Under the pieces are notes generated by a model, which searched no databases, was not told where the DNA came from, and was given only the letters and a program-made list of their open reading frames with translations. This document shows, in pieces, positions 1-9,330 of a DNA stretch of 64,000 bases (within the stretch, counting starts at the first letter, position 1; the number at the start of each line of letters is the position of its first letter). The stretch lies in assembly GCF_009362735.1 (NCBI RefSeq), contig NZ_WHNP01000002.1, positions 250,491-314,490 of the forward strand. The letters run 5' to 3'. Both the position numbers and the translations under genes were made by a program. Origin of the DNA: Paraburkholderia franconis (lineage in GTDB: Bacteria; Pseudomonadota; Gammaproteobacteria; Burkholderiales; Burkholderiaceae).

Positions 1-1132
<1,132 letters not shown>

Positions 1133-1344
1133 TCAGTGCTTCGGCACCGGCCGGTGCTCTGCGTGAAGAAATGTCTCGTCGATTCCCCGTGCGTCAAGGG
1201 GAAAGGGCTGATTATACCGTCCGGGCGGGACGACGCCGCACGCGATGCGGCGTATGCAGCGCGTTTTGCGCGCCGATTGCTCCCGATTCGATCCCGATTC
1301 GCGCTGAAAGCGAGCTTTCGACCCGGCAAGCGACGCCCTGGCGC

Positions 1345-1848
1345 TTACTGCGCGGCGGATGCTCCCGCTGTCGAGGGCGCTGGCTGGCCCGCGTTCGCGC
1401 CGCCTGTCGTCGCGGCGCCGGCTTTGGCATTGGCCGACGGCGGCTCGGTCACGAAGCCGATCCGCTCCAGCCCCGCCTGCTGCGCCGCGCCCATCACTTG
1501 CGCGATCACCTCGTAGCGCGTCGAGCGCTCGGCGCGCAGATGGATCTCGGGCTGCTCCTTTTGCTTGCCGGCGTCGTTGAACTGCGCGCGCATCTGCTCG
1601 ACCGTGACGAGCTTGTCGTTCCAGTAGATCTTGCCTGCTGCGTCGATCGACAGCGTGATGGTTTGTGGCGTCTCGCGCGCCTCGGCGGACGCTACGCGCG
1701 GCAGATCGAGCCGGATCGCGTGCGTGAACAGCGGCGCCGTGATGATGAAAATGACGAGCAGCACGAGCATCACGTCGATCAGCGGCGTCATGTTGATGTC
1801 CGCCATCGGCGCGGCCGTCTTGTGTCTGTCGAGTCCGCCGAATGCCAT
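1345..1848 (-). CDS. exbD: ExbD/TolR-family biopolymer transport protein
   Basis: Small inner-membrane protein of 167 aa that, with an ExbB/TolQ partner, uses the proton gradient to energise a TonB- or Tol-type system. It has a short cytoplasmic N-terminus, one transmembrane helix at about residues 20-42, and the family sequence MADINMTPLIDVMLVLLVIF, whose Asp is the expected proton-carrying residue. The rest is periplasmic and ends in an Ala/Gly/Pro-rich tail of about 35 residues. The exbB-like gene lies 38 bp upstream on the same strand, so the two are probably co-transcribed. No tonB gene is nearby, so ExbD versus TolR cannot be settled from context. Confidence 0.9.
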   Translation of the reverse strand: MAFGGLDRHKTAAPMADINMTPLIDVMLVLLVIFIITAPLFTHAIRLDLPRVASAEARETPQTITLSIDAAGKIYWNDKLVTVEQMRAQFNDAGKQKEQPEIHLRAERSTRYEVIAQVMGAAQQAGLERIGFVTEPPSANAKAGAATTGGANAGQPAPSTAGASAAQ

Positions 1849-1886
1849 GTCGTGCCTCGCTCTTTCCGTTTCAGCCTCGGCTGAGC

Positions 1887-2624
1887 CTAAGCCTGCGTCC
1901 GCGCGGGCGAGCGCCTGCCCTGGCCGTCACGGATCTCGGCGCGCGCGCCGTCGTGCGTCTCGCCGGCGGGCGCGCAGACATACGCATGCAGATCGTGCGC
2001 GAAGCCGTCGAGTTCCTCCGACAACTGCCGCACCATCCGTCCGAGCACGTTATAGGCGAGCACGGCGGGAATCGCGACGACCAGGCCGAACGCTGTCATG
2101 ATGAGCGCTTCGCCGACGGGCCCCGCGACGTTTTCGATCATCGCCTGCCCGCTCGACGCGATGCTGCCGAGCGCGTGATAGATGCCCCACACGGTACCGA
2201 GCAGCCCGACGAACGGCGCGGTGCTGCCCACCGACGCCAGCAGCACCTGCCCGAACTCCAGCCGCCGTTGCGAGCGATGCAGCGCCTGGCGCAGCGCCCG
2301 CAGCACGCGTTCGCTGCGCTCGACGCGCGCGAGCAGCGCGCCCGGCATCTCGACTTCCGACGCCTGCAACGCCGCTTCCGCCAACGGAGAAAAGATATGC
2401 TCGCGATCGGCGAGCCGCAGCGCGGCGACGCCATCGGCGAGCGTCGGCGCCTGCCAGAAAAGCGCAATGGCGCGCGGCCCTTGGCGCTTCGCGCGTCCGA
2501 GCATCCAGCTTTTGACGATCAGGAAACACCAGCTCGCAATCGACATCGCCAGCAGCACGTACGCGACGCCATGCGTGATGGCGTCGCTGGATTGCAGGTA
2601 GTGGATGATGCCGGAGTTTGCCAT
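1887..2624 (-). CDS. exbB: MotA/TolQ/ExbB proton-channel family protein
   Basis: Inner-membrane proton-channel protein of 245 aa, partner of the adjacent ExbD. One hydrophobic helix lies near the N-terminus (about residues 18-40) and two lie in the conserved C-terminal half, around GSTAPFVGLLGTVWGIYHAL and GEALIMTAFGLVVAIPAVLA, which are the hallmark segments of ExbB/TolQ. The cytoplasmic loop between them is Arg/Ala-rich. It is 61 bp downstream of dapB on the same strand. The C-terminus carries a short charged tail beyond the family core. Confidence 0.9.
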   Translation of the reverse strand: MANSGIIHYLQSSDAITHGVAYVLLAMSIASWCFLIVKSWMLGRAKRQGPRAIALFWQAPTLADGVAALRLADREHIFSPLAEAALQASEVEMPGALLARVERSERVLRALRQALHRSQRRLEFGQVLLASVGSTAPFVGLLGTVWGIYHALGSIASSGQAMIENVAGPVGEALIMTAFGLVVAIPAVLAYNVLGRMVRQLSEELDGFAHDLHAYVCAPAGETHDGARAEIRDGQGRRSPARTQA

Positions 2625-2685
2625 CGGACCTCGCCGTACGCCTCGGCCACGAGTGCCCCGGCGCGTGAGAACAGGCTACGGGCGC

Positions 2686-3483
2686 CTAGCGAAGGCCGAG
2701 CACGTCCTGCATGTCGAACAGGCCGTTCCGATGGCCTTGCAGGAAACGTACCGCACGCAGCGCGCCTTGTGCATACGACAGACGGCTTGCCGATTTGTGC
2801 GTAATCTCGATGCGCTCGCCGATTCCCGCGAACAGCACCGTGTGATCGCCGACGATATCGCCGCCGCGAATCGCCGAAAAGCCGATCGTCGACGGATCGC
2901 GTTCGCCCGTCACGCCTTCGCGCGCGTACACCGCGCAGTCTTCGAGCTTGCGGCCTAGCGCTTTCGCCACCACTTCACCCATCGTCAACGCGGTGCCCGA
3001 CGGCGCGTCCACTTTATGACGGTGATGCGCCTCGATGATTTCGATGTCGTAGCCCTGCGAGAAATGTGGCGCGACGAATTCGAGCAGCTTCATCGTTACA
3101 TTCACGCCGACGCTGAAGTTCGACGCGAACACGATGGCGATTTTTTCCGCCGCCGCGCGAATGTGCGCCTTTTGCGCGTCGTCGAATCCCGTCGTGCCGA
3201 TCACGAGCTTCGTGTTCGTGCGCAGCGCTGCGTCGATGTGCGCGATCGTGCCTTCGGGGCGCGTGAAATCGATCAGATAGTCGGATTGCGCGAGCACGGC
3301 GTCGATATCGTCCGAGATCGGCACGCCCGTCTGCTTGCCCAGAAACGCTCCGGCGTCCTGACCGAGTTGCGGCACGCCTTTCCGATCGAGCGCGCCGGAG
3401 AGCGTCGCGTCGGGATCGTTGAGGACGGTTTCGATGAGCATCCGGCCCATGCGGCCCGATGCGCCAGCGATGGCAATTTTCAT
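2686..3483 (-). CDS. dapB: 4-hydroxy-tetrahydrodipicolinate reductase
   Basis: Reduces 4-hydroxy-tetrahydrodipicolinate with NAD(P)H in the diaminopimelate/lysine pathway. It is 265 aa, the normal family length. The N-terminal Rossmann motif is [12 protein letters not shown]. The catalytic/substrate segment is [20 protein letters not shown], with the conserved His pair and the Lys. The C-terminus contains the expected [16 protein letters not shown] segment. It lies between bamE and exbB on the same strand, an order common in Burkholderiaceae. Confidence 0.97.
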   Translation of the reverse strand: MKIAIAGASGRMGRMLIETVLNDPDATLSGALDRKGVPQLGQDAGAFLGKQTGVPISDDIDAVLAQSDYLIDFTRPEGTIAHIDAALRTNTKLVIGTTGFDDAQKAHIRAAAEKIAIVFASNFSVGVNVTMKLLEFVAPHFSQGYDIEIIEAHHRHKVDAPSGTALTMGEVVAKALGRKLEDCAVYAREGVTGERDPSTIGFSAIRGGDIVGDHTVLFAGIGERIEITHKSASRLSYAQGALRAVRFLQGHRNGLFDMQDVLGLR

Positions 3484-3680
3484 GGGTAATCCAGCAAACG
3501 GCGCCGTCGAACGGCGCCATCGGGTTGCGCCGGCAGTTGCGCTGTCAGTTGATCCGAGAGGCAGCGCGCCGGCCAGCGATCAAGGAAACGAAGCGAGCAA
3601 CGGACACTCGTGCATGCGCCGGAATATCGCGCGGCGACGCCATGCAATGAACCAAAGCTGCCGTGCATCGCGGCGAGACG

Positions 3681-3709
3681 CATGACGGGCGAAGGTACCG
3701 CCCGTCATG
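3681..3709. other. Perfect 10-bp-arm hairpin downstream of bamE
   Basis: CATGACGGGC at 3681-3690 and GCCCGTCATG at 3700-3709 are exact inverted repeats with a 9-nt loop. The hairpin starts 16 bp past the bamE stop. No T-run follows on either strand, so it is not a classic intrinsic terminator. It could act as a 3'-end stabiliser or a Rho-assisted end. Confidence 0.6.
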
Positions 3710-3724
3710 TTACGGACAACGGAA

Positions 3725-4576
3725 TCAGCCGCCCGTTCCCGTGTTGGTCTGGGACGAACCCGGCGATGACGCGACGGGCGCGTCTTTGGCCTGTCCATTG
3801 TTGCTTTGCGGGCCGGTCGGACCGACGGGGTTGTCCTTCGGCACACCCTGGATCTGCGGAGGCGGCGGACGCGTGAAGCGGAACTGCGGCTGGCCCGGCT
3901 CCGTCGAGTTCTGCGGTACGCCGCCATTCGACTGCGGCGTACCCGCGCGCACCGACGGCGTCGTGCCGGGCGCCGGTGCCTGCACGGCATTGGTCAGGCG
4001 GTTCGCAGCCTGCGCGGCCTGCGCGTTCGGATCGACGGCGGGCAGATTGCCGGCCTGCGCGGCGTCGGACATGGACGAGCGCGCCGTATCGGGCGTCGAC
4101 ACGGGCGCCGATGCTGCCGCAACGGGCGCGCTCGCCGCACCCGCAGCGCTCGCGGCGGCAGGCGCTACTGCCACTTTCTTGCCCGTGCGGTCGCCGTCGA
4201 TATCGGCGAGCAGTTCGAGGTTCGACGGCAGATCTTCGCCGCCCGACCAGCTCGCGACGCGATCGCCCGAGAAGTTCACGATGAAATCACGCTGCTGGAC
4301 GATCGAGGTCGAACCGCGCTTGAAGTAGAAGACGTAGTCCCAGCGGTCGGCGTGGAACATGTCGGTCAGAAGCGGCGTGCCGAGCACCTGTTTCACCTGT
4401 GCACGCGACATGCCGACCTGCATCTGCGAGGCCATTTCCTTCGACACGAAGTTGCCCTGAACCACGGTAATGCGGTACGGCGTGATGCTTTGGGCAACGC
4501 GTTGCGTCAGGCTGTCGTACGTGGAACATCCAGCAAGAAGCGCCGCAGCCGCAGCGACGATCAAGGTGCCCCGCAT
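3725..4576 (-). CDS. bamE: Outer membrane protein assembly factor BamE, long form (SmpA/OmlA family)
   Basis: Lipoprotein of the BAM complex that inserts beta-barrel proteins into the outer membrane. The start chosen is the ATG at 4574-4576, preceded by a strong GGGGGAG site. It gives the signal MRGTLIVAAAAALLAGC, with the lipobox LLAGC and lipidated Cys at residue 17. An in-frame ATG lies 48 nt upstream but would put a charged stretch ahead of the signal. The SmpA/OmlA domain covers residues 30-130, including GMSRAQVKQVLGTPLL and RWDYVFYFKRG. The last 150 or so residues are an Ala/Pro/Gln-rich low-complexity extension absent from the short enterobacterial protein. It is divergent from fur, as is usual in proteobacteria. 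Confidence 0.92.
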   Translation of the reverse strand: MRGTLIVAAAAALLAGCSTYDSLTQRVAQSITPYRITVVQGNFVSKEMASQMQVGMSRAQVKQVLGTPLLTDMFHADRWDYVFYFKRGSTSIVQQRDFIVNFSGDRVASWSGGEDLPSNLELLADIDGDRTGKKVAVAPAAASAAGAASAPVAAASAPVSTPDTARSSMSDAAQAGNLPAVDPNAQAAQAANRLTNAVQAPAPGTTPSVRAGTPQSNGGVPQNSTEPGQPQFRFTRPPPPQIQGVPKDNPVGPTGPQSNNGQAKDAPVASSPGSSQTNTGTGG

Positions 4577-4727
4577 GCGGCTCCCCCGGTTGATCAATAG
4601 AGCTTTTGGAATCATTTCCCTCACCGTGCGGGGCTTCCCGAGCCGCGCGAGTTTCCGTCGAAGATGACCTCAACAGCAATTCACATTACTATTAGAACCT
4701 TGCATTGTACTCTAGGGATCCCTTGCC
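4577..4727. promoter_or_regulatory. Divergent bamE/fur promoter region
   Basis: This 151-bp gap must carry promoters for both genes. It is AT-richer than its surroundings around 4680-4715. A TACAAT hexamer (minus strand) near 4700 is a reasonable -10 for bamE. No convincing -35 or Fur box can be picked by eye, so the exact promoters are not called. Confidence 0.35.
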
Positions 4728-5156
4728 ATGACCAATCCAACCGATCTGAAAAATATCGGACTCAAGGCGACCCTACCGCGCCTCAAGATTCTGGAGATCT
4801 TTCAGCACAGCCCGGTGCGCCATCTGACCGCCGAAGATGTCTACCGCAACCTGCTGCATGAAGAGCTGGATATCGGGCTCGCCACGGTGTATCGCGTGCT
4901 CACGCAGTTCGAGCAGGCGGGACTGCTGTCGCGCAGCAATTTCGAGTCGGGTAAAGCCGTTTTTGAGCTGAACGAAGGGACGCATCACGACCATCTGGTG
5001 TGCATCGACTGCGGCCTGGTCGAAGAGTTTTTCGACCCTGAAATCGAGAACCGCCAGCAGGCGATCGCGAAGGAACGCGGCTTCAAGCTGCGGGAACACG
5101 CGCTCGCGCTGTATGGCGCGTGCACGAAGGACAAGTGCCCGCATCGCAAGCACTGA
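4728..5156 (+). CDS. fur: Ferric uptake regulator Fur
   Basis: Iron-responsive DNA-binding repressor, 142 aa. The N-terminal winged helix includes [15 protein letters not shown] and [27 protein letters not shown]. The C-terminal dimerisation/metal domain contains the His-rich [20 protein letters not shown] and the second Cys pair [11 protein letters not shown]. These are the usual Fur metal-site features, so this is Fur rather than Zur or PerR. It is divergent from bamE and followed by a strong intrinsic terminator. Confidence 0.97.
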   Translation: MTNPTDLKNIGLKATLPRLKILEIFQHSPVRHLTAEDVYRNLLHEELDIGLATVYRVLTQFEQAGLLSRSNFESGKAVFELNEGTHHDHLVCIDCGLVEEFFDPEIENRQQAIAKERGFKLREHALALYGACTKDKCPHRKH

Positions 5157-5213
5157 TGGGCGTCGGGCCGCGATCCGGGGCGCGGCCGTGTCGACCTGAC
5201 CGGCAACACGCGG

Positions 5214-5248
5214 AAAGGCCCGGCCGATGAAAATCGGCCGGGCCTTTT
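5214..5248 (+). terminator. Intrinsic terminator after fur
   Basis: AAAGGCCCGGCCGAT at 5214-5228 and ATCGGCCGGGCCTTT at 5233-5247 form a perfect 15-bp stem with a GAAA tetraloop, ending in TTTT. It lies 57 bp after the fur stop. The A-run on the other side means it could also stop minus-strand transcripts coming from allA. Confidence 0.9.
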
Positions 5249-5291
5249 GCTTTCCGATGCTCATGGGAAGCGAGCGAGGCAAGCGAACGCC

Positions 5292-5804
5292 TTAAACGGC
5301 AACGGTCTCGAGCGACTCCCGTTCGAGACGCCACACTTGCGGCAACGGCACTTCGTCACAGTTGGGCCCTTCACCGCCGCGATCGACAACCAGGAAATCG
5401 CTCACGCGCTCCAGCGCCAGCAGCGGATGATGCCAGACGCCCTTCGCGTAGTTGACGCCCTGCCAGCCGCGCGTCGAGAACGCTCTGAGCTTCGTCGGGT
5501 CGAGTTCGCCGGCTGGCGCGACGACGATCAGATACGGCGTATCCGACAACGGCACGAACGCCTGGCTGCCCAGAGGATGCCGCTCCATCATCACGATATC
5601 GATCGGCCATGAGCGCGGCTGCGCGCGAAACACGTTGATCAGCGGACGGCCGCCCTGCGTGCTCACGTCCACTTTCGCGAGATCGTGATAGCGCTCGGTC
5701 GTGCCTTCGTTGATCGGATAATGCCGCGCGCCTTCCAGCTCGACCACGTCGCCGAAGGGGGCAAACGCTTCGCGCGTCAGGCGCTCGATGCGCAATGTGT
5801 TCAT
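5292..5804 (-). CDS. allA: Ureidoglycolate lyase
   Basis: Splits (S)-ureidoglycolate into glyoxylate and urea, the last step of allantoate breakdown by the allantoicase route. It is 170 aa, the usual AllA length. Recognisable family segments are [20 protein letters not shown] at the N-terminus, [20 protein letters not shown], and [14 protein letters not shown], whose His residues belong to the cupin-fold active site. It lies 39 bp downstream of the allantoicase gene on the same strand, which strongly supports the function. Confidence 0.95.
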   Translation of the reverse strand: MNTLRIERLTREAFAPFGDVVELEGARHYPINEGTTERYHDLAKVDVSTQGGRPLINVFRAQPRSWPIDIVMMERHPLGSQAFVPLSDTPYLIVVAPAGELDPTKLRAFSTRGWQGVNYAKGVWHHPLLALERVSDFLVVDRGGEGPNCDEVPLPQVWRLERESLETVAV

Positions 5805-5843
5805 GGCCTTCTCCGTGAGTCCTGCTGACCTGTTCAGTGTGCC

Positions 5844-6854
5844 TTATTCGATCTCGCCCCACAGACGCAGACGCGACACGCCGCCGTCCGGATAGATGTT
5901 GAAGCGCACGTGCGTGACAGGGCCGAGCGCGGCCAGTTCGGCGCTGAACGTGTGGACGCTGTCCATTTGCAGCTTCTGTTCCGGCAGGAGGACCGGCCAG
6001 AACATCGCCTGCGTGACAAGCGAATCGTCGGTGCCGCCCGCAACGGACGCCGCCTGCAGCGAACAGCGGTCCGGGAAATTGCCCTTGAAGTGCGCCGTAT
6101 CCACTTCGACCTTGCGGATCACGCCGGGACGCGCAAGCGCGACGATCGCCCAGTCGTTGCCCGGTTCGCGGCGGCGCCGCGTTTCCCAGCCGTCGCCCAT
6201 GTTCACGCCGCGTCCCGGCATCAGCATCTGCGATGCCGGCCCGAAGTGCTGGTTGTTCGCGGCTACCAGGTACGCACCGTTTTCGATCGCGGCCAGATCG
6301 ATTAGCGTGCCGCGTTCGATCCGCTCCCAGTCGCGCTTCGGCTGCCCATAGACGCGCAGCCGCGCGAGTCCGCCGTCCGGATACAGATTCACGCGTAGAT
6401 GCGTGAACGCGCGTGCATCGCTGACTTCGATGTAGTGATGCTGATTGCCCTGCAGCGTCGCCGCGGGGACGATGGTTTGCCAGTCGGCGTGATCGGCGGG
6501 CACGTCGCCGTCGGAGTAGCAGGCTTCGATCGACGCGGCCGGCGGGAAATTGCCCGTGAAGTGGCTCGTGTCGAGATCGACGCCGTGCACGATTCCCGGC
6601 CGCGCCAGCCGCACGACGCAGTAGTCGTGGCCCGTCGTGCGCTTGCGGCGCGTCTCCCAGCCGTCCATCCATTTGCCGTGGTCGTCGTACTTGCCGGGGA
6701 TGAACACCGCCGGCTGCGGGTCGAGCATGCGCTCTTTCGGCGCGAAGAATTCGTCGCTGGCGAAGAGCGCCTTGGCGCCCAGACGCGGGTCGGCAAGATT
6801 CATGTAGCGGCGCGTGAAGGTGGGTGCGTTAGGATCGAGAATCGGATTGGCCAT
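5844..6854 (-). CDS. alc: Allantoicase
   Basis: Hydrolyses allantoate to ureidoglycolate and urea. It is 336 aa, normal for the family. Two similar halves are visible, as in known allantoicases: each has a W-ETRRRR/K segment ([20 protein letters not shown], then [20 protein letters not shown]), a GNFP segment, and a closing LRV/LRLWG segment with IYPDGG before it. It is followed by allA and preceded, 102 bp upstream on the same strand, by a DctA-type symporter gene. The three genes probably form one operon under the divergent FadR-type regulator. Confidence 0.96.
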   Translation of the reverse strand: MANPILDPNAPTFTRRYMNLADPRLGAKALFASDEFFAPKERMLDPQPAVFIPGKYDDHGKWMDGWETRRKRTTGHDYCVVRLARPGIVHGVDLDTSHFTGNFPPAASIEACYSDGDVPADHADWQTIVPAATLQGNQHHYIEVSDARAFTHLRVNLYPDGGLARLRVYGQPKRDWERIERGTLIDLAAIENGAYLVAANNQHFGPASQMLMPGRGVNMGDGWETRRRREPGNDWAIVALARPGVIRKVEVDTAHFKGNFPDRCSLQAASVAGGTDDSLVTQAMFWPVLLPEQKLQMDSVHTFSAELAALGPVTHVRFNIYPDGGVSRLRLWGEIE

Positions 6855-6956
6855 GATCGGTTCGTTCAGTCTTCAGTCGAGTGAGTGAGTTGGCGGCGGA
6901 CGTTCGGAGCCCGCCGCCGCTGCCATTGATGGTCGGTCAGATGGCGGAAAGCGTTG

Positions 6957-8285
6957 TCATACGGCGTGCGCGGGATTCGCGTGGCCCGCTTCTTCGCCGA
7001 GGTCGGTGACGGTCGGTACGAAGCGATAGTCGCTGTCGAAATTCAGCACGCGGCGCGCGCGCGCCTTGTCGATGTCGTTTTCCCATACGCCGACGATCAC
7101 CGTCGCGACGCAGTTGCCGATCAGATTCGTCAGCGCGCGGGCGATGCCGACAAACCAGTCGACAGGCAGGATCAGCACGAGGCCGAGCACGGGGATCGCG
7201 GGAATCGCGGAGAGCGTCGCCGCGAGAATCACGATCGCGGAGCCGGGGATGCCATGCGCGCCCTTCGACGTAATCAGCGATACCAGCACGACGACGATCA
7301 GATCGTGCATCGACAGCGGCGTGTTCGTCGCCTGCGCGATGAAGATGACGGCTAGCGTCAGATAGATCGAGAAGCCGTCGAGGTTGAACGAGTAGCCGGT
7401 CGGAATCACGAGGCCGACGGTCGAGTCCTTCACGCCCATCCATTCGAGCTTGCGCATGATCTGCGGCAGCACGGCGTCCGACGAAGCGGTGCCGAGCACG
7501 ATCGACAGCTCTTCACGCAGGTAGCGGATCAGCTTGAAAACGCTGAAGCCGGCGAGGCGCATCACGACGCCGAGCACGACCGTGACGAACACGATGCAGC
7601 TCGCGTAGAACACGACGACGAGCATGCCGAGCTGCTTCAGCGACGCGACGCCATACGTGCCCGTCGTGAACGCGATCGCGCCCAGCACGCCGAGCGGCGC
7701 CAGCTTGATGATGAAGCTCATCACGCGGAAGAACACCTGCGCGAGTTCGTCGATCAGGCCGTTGACGCGCTGCACGCGAGGTCCGAGCAGCGACAGCGCG
7801 GAGCCCACCAGCACGGAGAACACAAGAATTTGCAGGATGTCGCCCTTCGCGAACGCGTCGATCGCGGTGTCGGGGATGATCTTCAGCAGAAACGCCGCCG
7901 TGTCTTTCAGGCTCTTGGCGTGCTCGGTGTAGGTGGCGAGCGACGCGGCATCGAGCGAGTGCAGATCGACGTTCATGCCAACGCCCGGCCGCGTCACGTA
8001 CGCAAGCACCGCGCCGATCACGAGCGCGATCGTCGTCATGATTTCGAAGTAGACGACGGCCTTCAGGCCGACGCGCCCGACCTTCTTCAGATCGCCGGCG
8101 TGCGCCATCCCGCTGACGACGACGCAGAACACGATGGGTCCGATCACCATCTTGATCAGCTTGAGAAAGCCGTCGCCCAATGGGCGCAGCGACTGCGCGA
8201 AATGCGGAAACAGCGCGCCGATCACGATGCCCGCCACAAGAGCGATCACCACCCGGCCAAACAGCGAATTGAAGAACTTCAACAC
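6957..8285 (-). CDS. dctA: DctA-type dicarboxylate/cation symporter linked to ureide genes
   Basis: Inner-membrane secondary transporter of the DAACS (glutamate/DctA) family, 442 aa. The start chosen is the GTG at 8283-8285, preceded by GGGAGAAA. A longer frame to 8333 has no homology-like content. Family motifs are GLVIPTGYSFNLDGFSIYLT (residues 291-310), HP1 ASSDAVLP (267-274), HP2 SKGAHGIPGS, and ARALTNLIGN near the C-terminus. The usual NMDGT/NLDGT motif reads NLDGF here (residues 301-305), which alters a residue expected near the substrate. The gene leads straight into alc and allA, so a ureide-derived carboxylate such as allantoate is a possible substrate. Succinate/fumarate/malate transport remains the default call. 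Confidence 0.88.
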   Translation of the reverse strand: MLKFFNSLFGRVVIALVAGIVIGALFPHFAQSLRPLGDGFLKLIKMVIGPIVFCVVVSGMAHAGDLKKVGRVGLKAVVYFEIMTTIALVIGAVLAYVTRPGVGMNVDLHSLDAASLATYTEHAKSLKDTAAFLLKIIPDTAIDAFAKGDILQILVFSVLVGSALSLLGPRVQRVNGLIDELAQVFFRVMSFIIKLAPLGVLGAIAFTTGTYGVASLKQLGMLVVVFYASCIVFVTVVLGVVMRLAGFSVFKLIRYLREELSIVLGTASSDAVLPQIMRKLEWMGVKDSTVGLVIPTGYSFNLDGFSIYLTLAVIFIAQATNTPLSMHDLIVVVLVSLITSKGAHGIPGSAIVILAATLSAIPAIPVLGLVLILPVDWFVGIARALTNLIGNCVATVIVGVWENDIDKARARRVLNFDSDYRFVPTVTDLGEEAGHANPAHAV

Positions 8286-8340
8286 GGCTTTCTCCCGATC
8301 ACGAGTTGGGTCTACAGTACGATCTGCCGCCACCTGTTCA

Positions 8341-8357
8341 TACTGGTCCGACCAGTA
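8341..8357. promoter_or_regulatory. FadR/GntR-type operator, copy 1
   Basis: TACTGGTCCGACCAGTA is a perfect palindrome, with 8-bp arms around one central base. The core TGGTC-N-GACCA matches the TGGT-N3-ACCA type of site known for FadR-subfamily GntR regulators. It lies 55 bp upstream of the dctA start, in the gap shared with the regulator gene. Two more copies follow at similar spacing. Confidence 0.8.
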
Positions 8358-8426
8358 CTGTTATGGCGAATAGTAGGAAGCCGATATAGTTGGGTCAAGG
8401 ATTCCGAGACCGGTGTTTACCCGATC

Positions 8427-8437
8427 TGGTCTGACCG
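8427..8437. promoter_or_regulatory. FadR/GntR-type operator, copy 2
   Basis: TGGTCTGACCG has the same TGGTC-N-GACC core as the perfect palindrome at 8341-8357. Its centre at 8432 is 83 bp from the first centre, close to eight helical turns, which would allow looping between bound dimers. Confidence 0.7.
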
Positions 8438-8505
8438 GACTTCTCGCCCGAAACTTGCGTCAGCGGAGCGGGTTGCGACGATTTCTCGTAGTCGTTCTAC
8501 AATGC

Positions 8506-8516
8506 TGGTCAGACCG
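8506..8516. promoter_or_regulatory. FadR/GntR-type operator, copy 3
   Basis: TGGTCAGACCG is the third copy of the TGGTC-N-GACC core, centred at 8511 and 79 bp from copy 2. It lies just before the chosen start of the regulator gene, where binding would repress the regulator itself. Confidence 0.7.
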
Positions 8517-8537
8517 CACCAAACCGCCGACGCCATC

Positions 8538-9230
8538 ATGAAGAACGTCCCGCACACCGTCACCGACGCTGCTATCGCGACGATCCGCGAGAGGATCGAA
8601 GGCGGCGCTTATCCCGTTGGGAGCCTGTTGCCGGCGCAGCGGCAATTGTCGGAGGAACTGGACATCAGCCGGGCTTCGTTGCGCGAGGCGCTGTCGACGC
8701 TCGAAGCGCTCGGCATGCTGACGATCCGTCCCGGCAAAGGCGTGTATGTGCAGTCGACGAAGGCATCGTCCGCGCATCCGTGGCGTTTCGCGGACCAGTC
8801 GTCGCTGCCGGACACGTATCAGATGCGTTTCGCGCTGGAAGGCTTCGTTGCGCGCATGGCGGCGCTCGCGATCGGCGACGACGACGTCGAATGGTTCGAG
8901 GACAACATCGCCGCGCTGCATGCCGCGCTCACCGACGGCGAACTGGACGAGGCCGCGCAGCTCGACTTCGACTTTCACATGCGCATCGTGAATATCGCGG
9001 GCAACGCGGCCATCGAATCGATTCTGCGCAGCAGCGCCGACATCATGAAAGAGAGCCAGCGCATGCCGTTCTATCGGCGCGAGCTGGTGCTGTCGACGTA
9101 TCACGAGCATCGCGCGATTCTCGATGCGCTGAAGGCGCGTGATCCGCACGCGGCCGGCAAGGCGATCGAGAAGCACATCGCGAACGCGGCGCAGCGCGCG
9201 GGCGTGTATTTTCCGACGCCGCATGCGTGA
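8538..9230 (+). CDS. FadR-subfamily GntR transcriptional regulator
   Basis: DNA-binding regulator of 230 aa. The N-terminal GntR winged helix includes LPAQRQLSEELDISRASLRE and ALGMLTIRPGKGVYV. The C-terminal FCD domain has its probable metal ligands in LDFDFHMRIV, YHEHRAIL and IEKHIANAAQ. The start used is the ATG at 8538. An in-frame ATG at 8502 would place operator copy 3 inside the coding region. Neither start has a clear ribosome-binding site. It is divergent from dctA-alc-allA, and three matching palindromes lie between them, so it probably controls that operon and itself. Its ligand is unknown; a ureide or glyoxylate is plausible from context. Confidence 0.9.
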   Translation: MKNVPHTVTDAAIATIRERIEGGAYPVGSLLPAQRQLSEELDISRASLREALSTLEALGMLTIRPGKGVYVQSTKASSAHPWRFADQSSLPDTYQMRFALEGFVARMAALAIGDDDVEWFEDNIAALHAALTDGELDEAAQLDFDFHMRIVNIAGNAAIESILRSSADIMKESQRMPFYRRELVLSTYHEHRAILDALKARDPHAAGKAIEKHIANAAQRAGVYFPTPHA

Positions 9231-9274
9231 GCTGAGAGCGCGCCTGAACAGGCCGCTCGCAAAGCTGCGAGCAT

Positions 9275-9306
9275 AAAAAAAGCCGCTCCGAAGAGCGGCT
9301 TTTTTG
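9275..9306. terminator. Bidirectional intrinsic terminator
   Basis: A-run, stem AGCCGCTC / GAGCGGCT around a short CGAA loop, then T-run. It separates the convergent regulator gene (plus) and gap gene (minus) and has the run of T needed on both strands. Confidence 0.88.
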
Positions 9307-9330
9307 CGTCATCAACACAGCGAGGAGTGC

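Noticed and set aside
8502..8537. Upstream start for the FadR-type regulator
   Set aside because: It would put operator copy 3 inside the coding region and has no ribosome site; kept only as an alternative.
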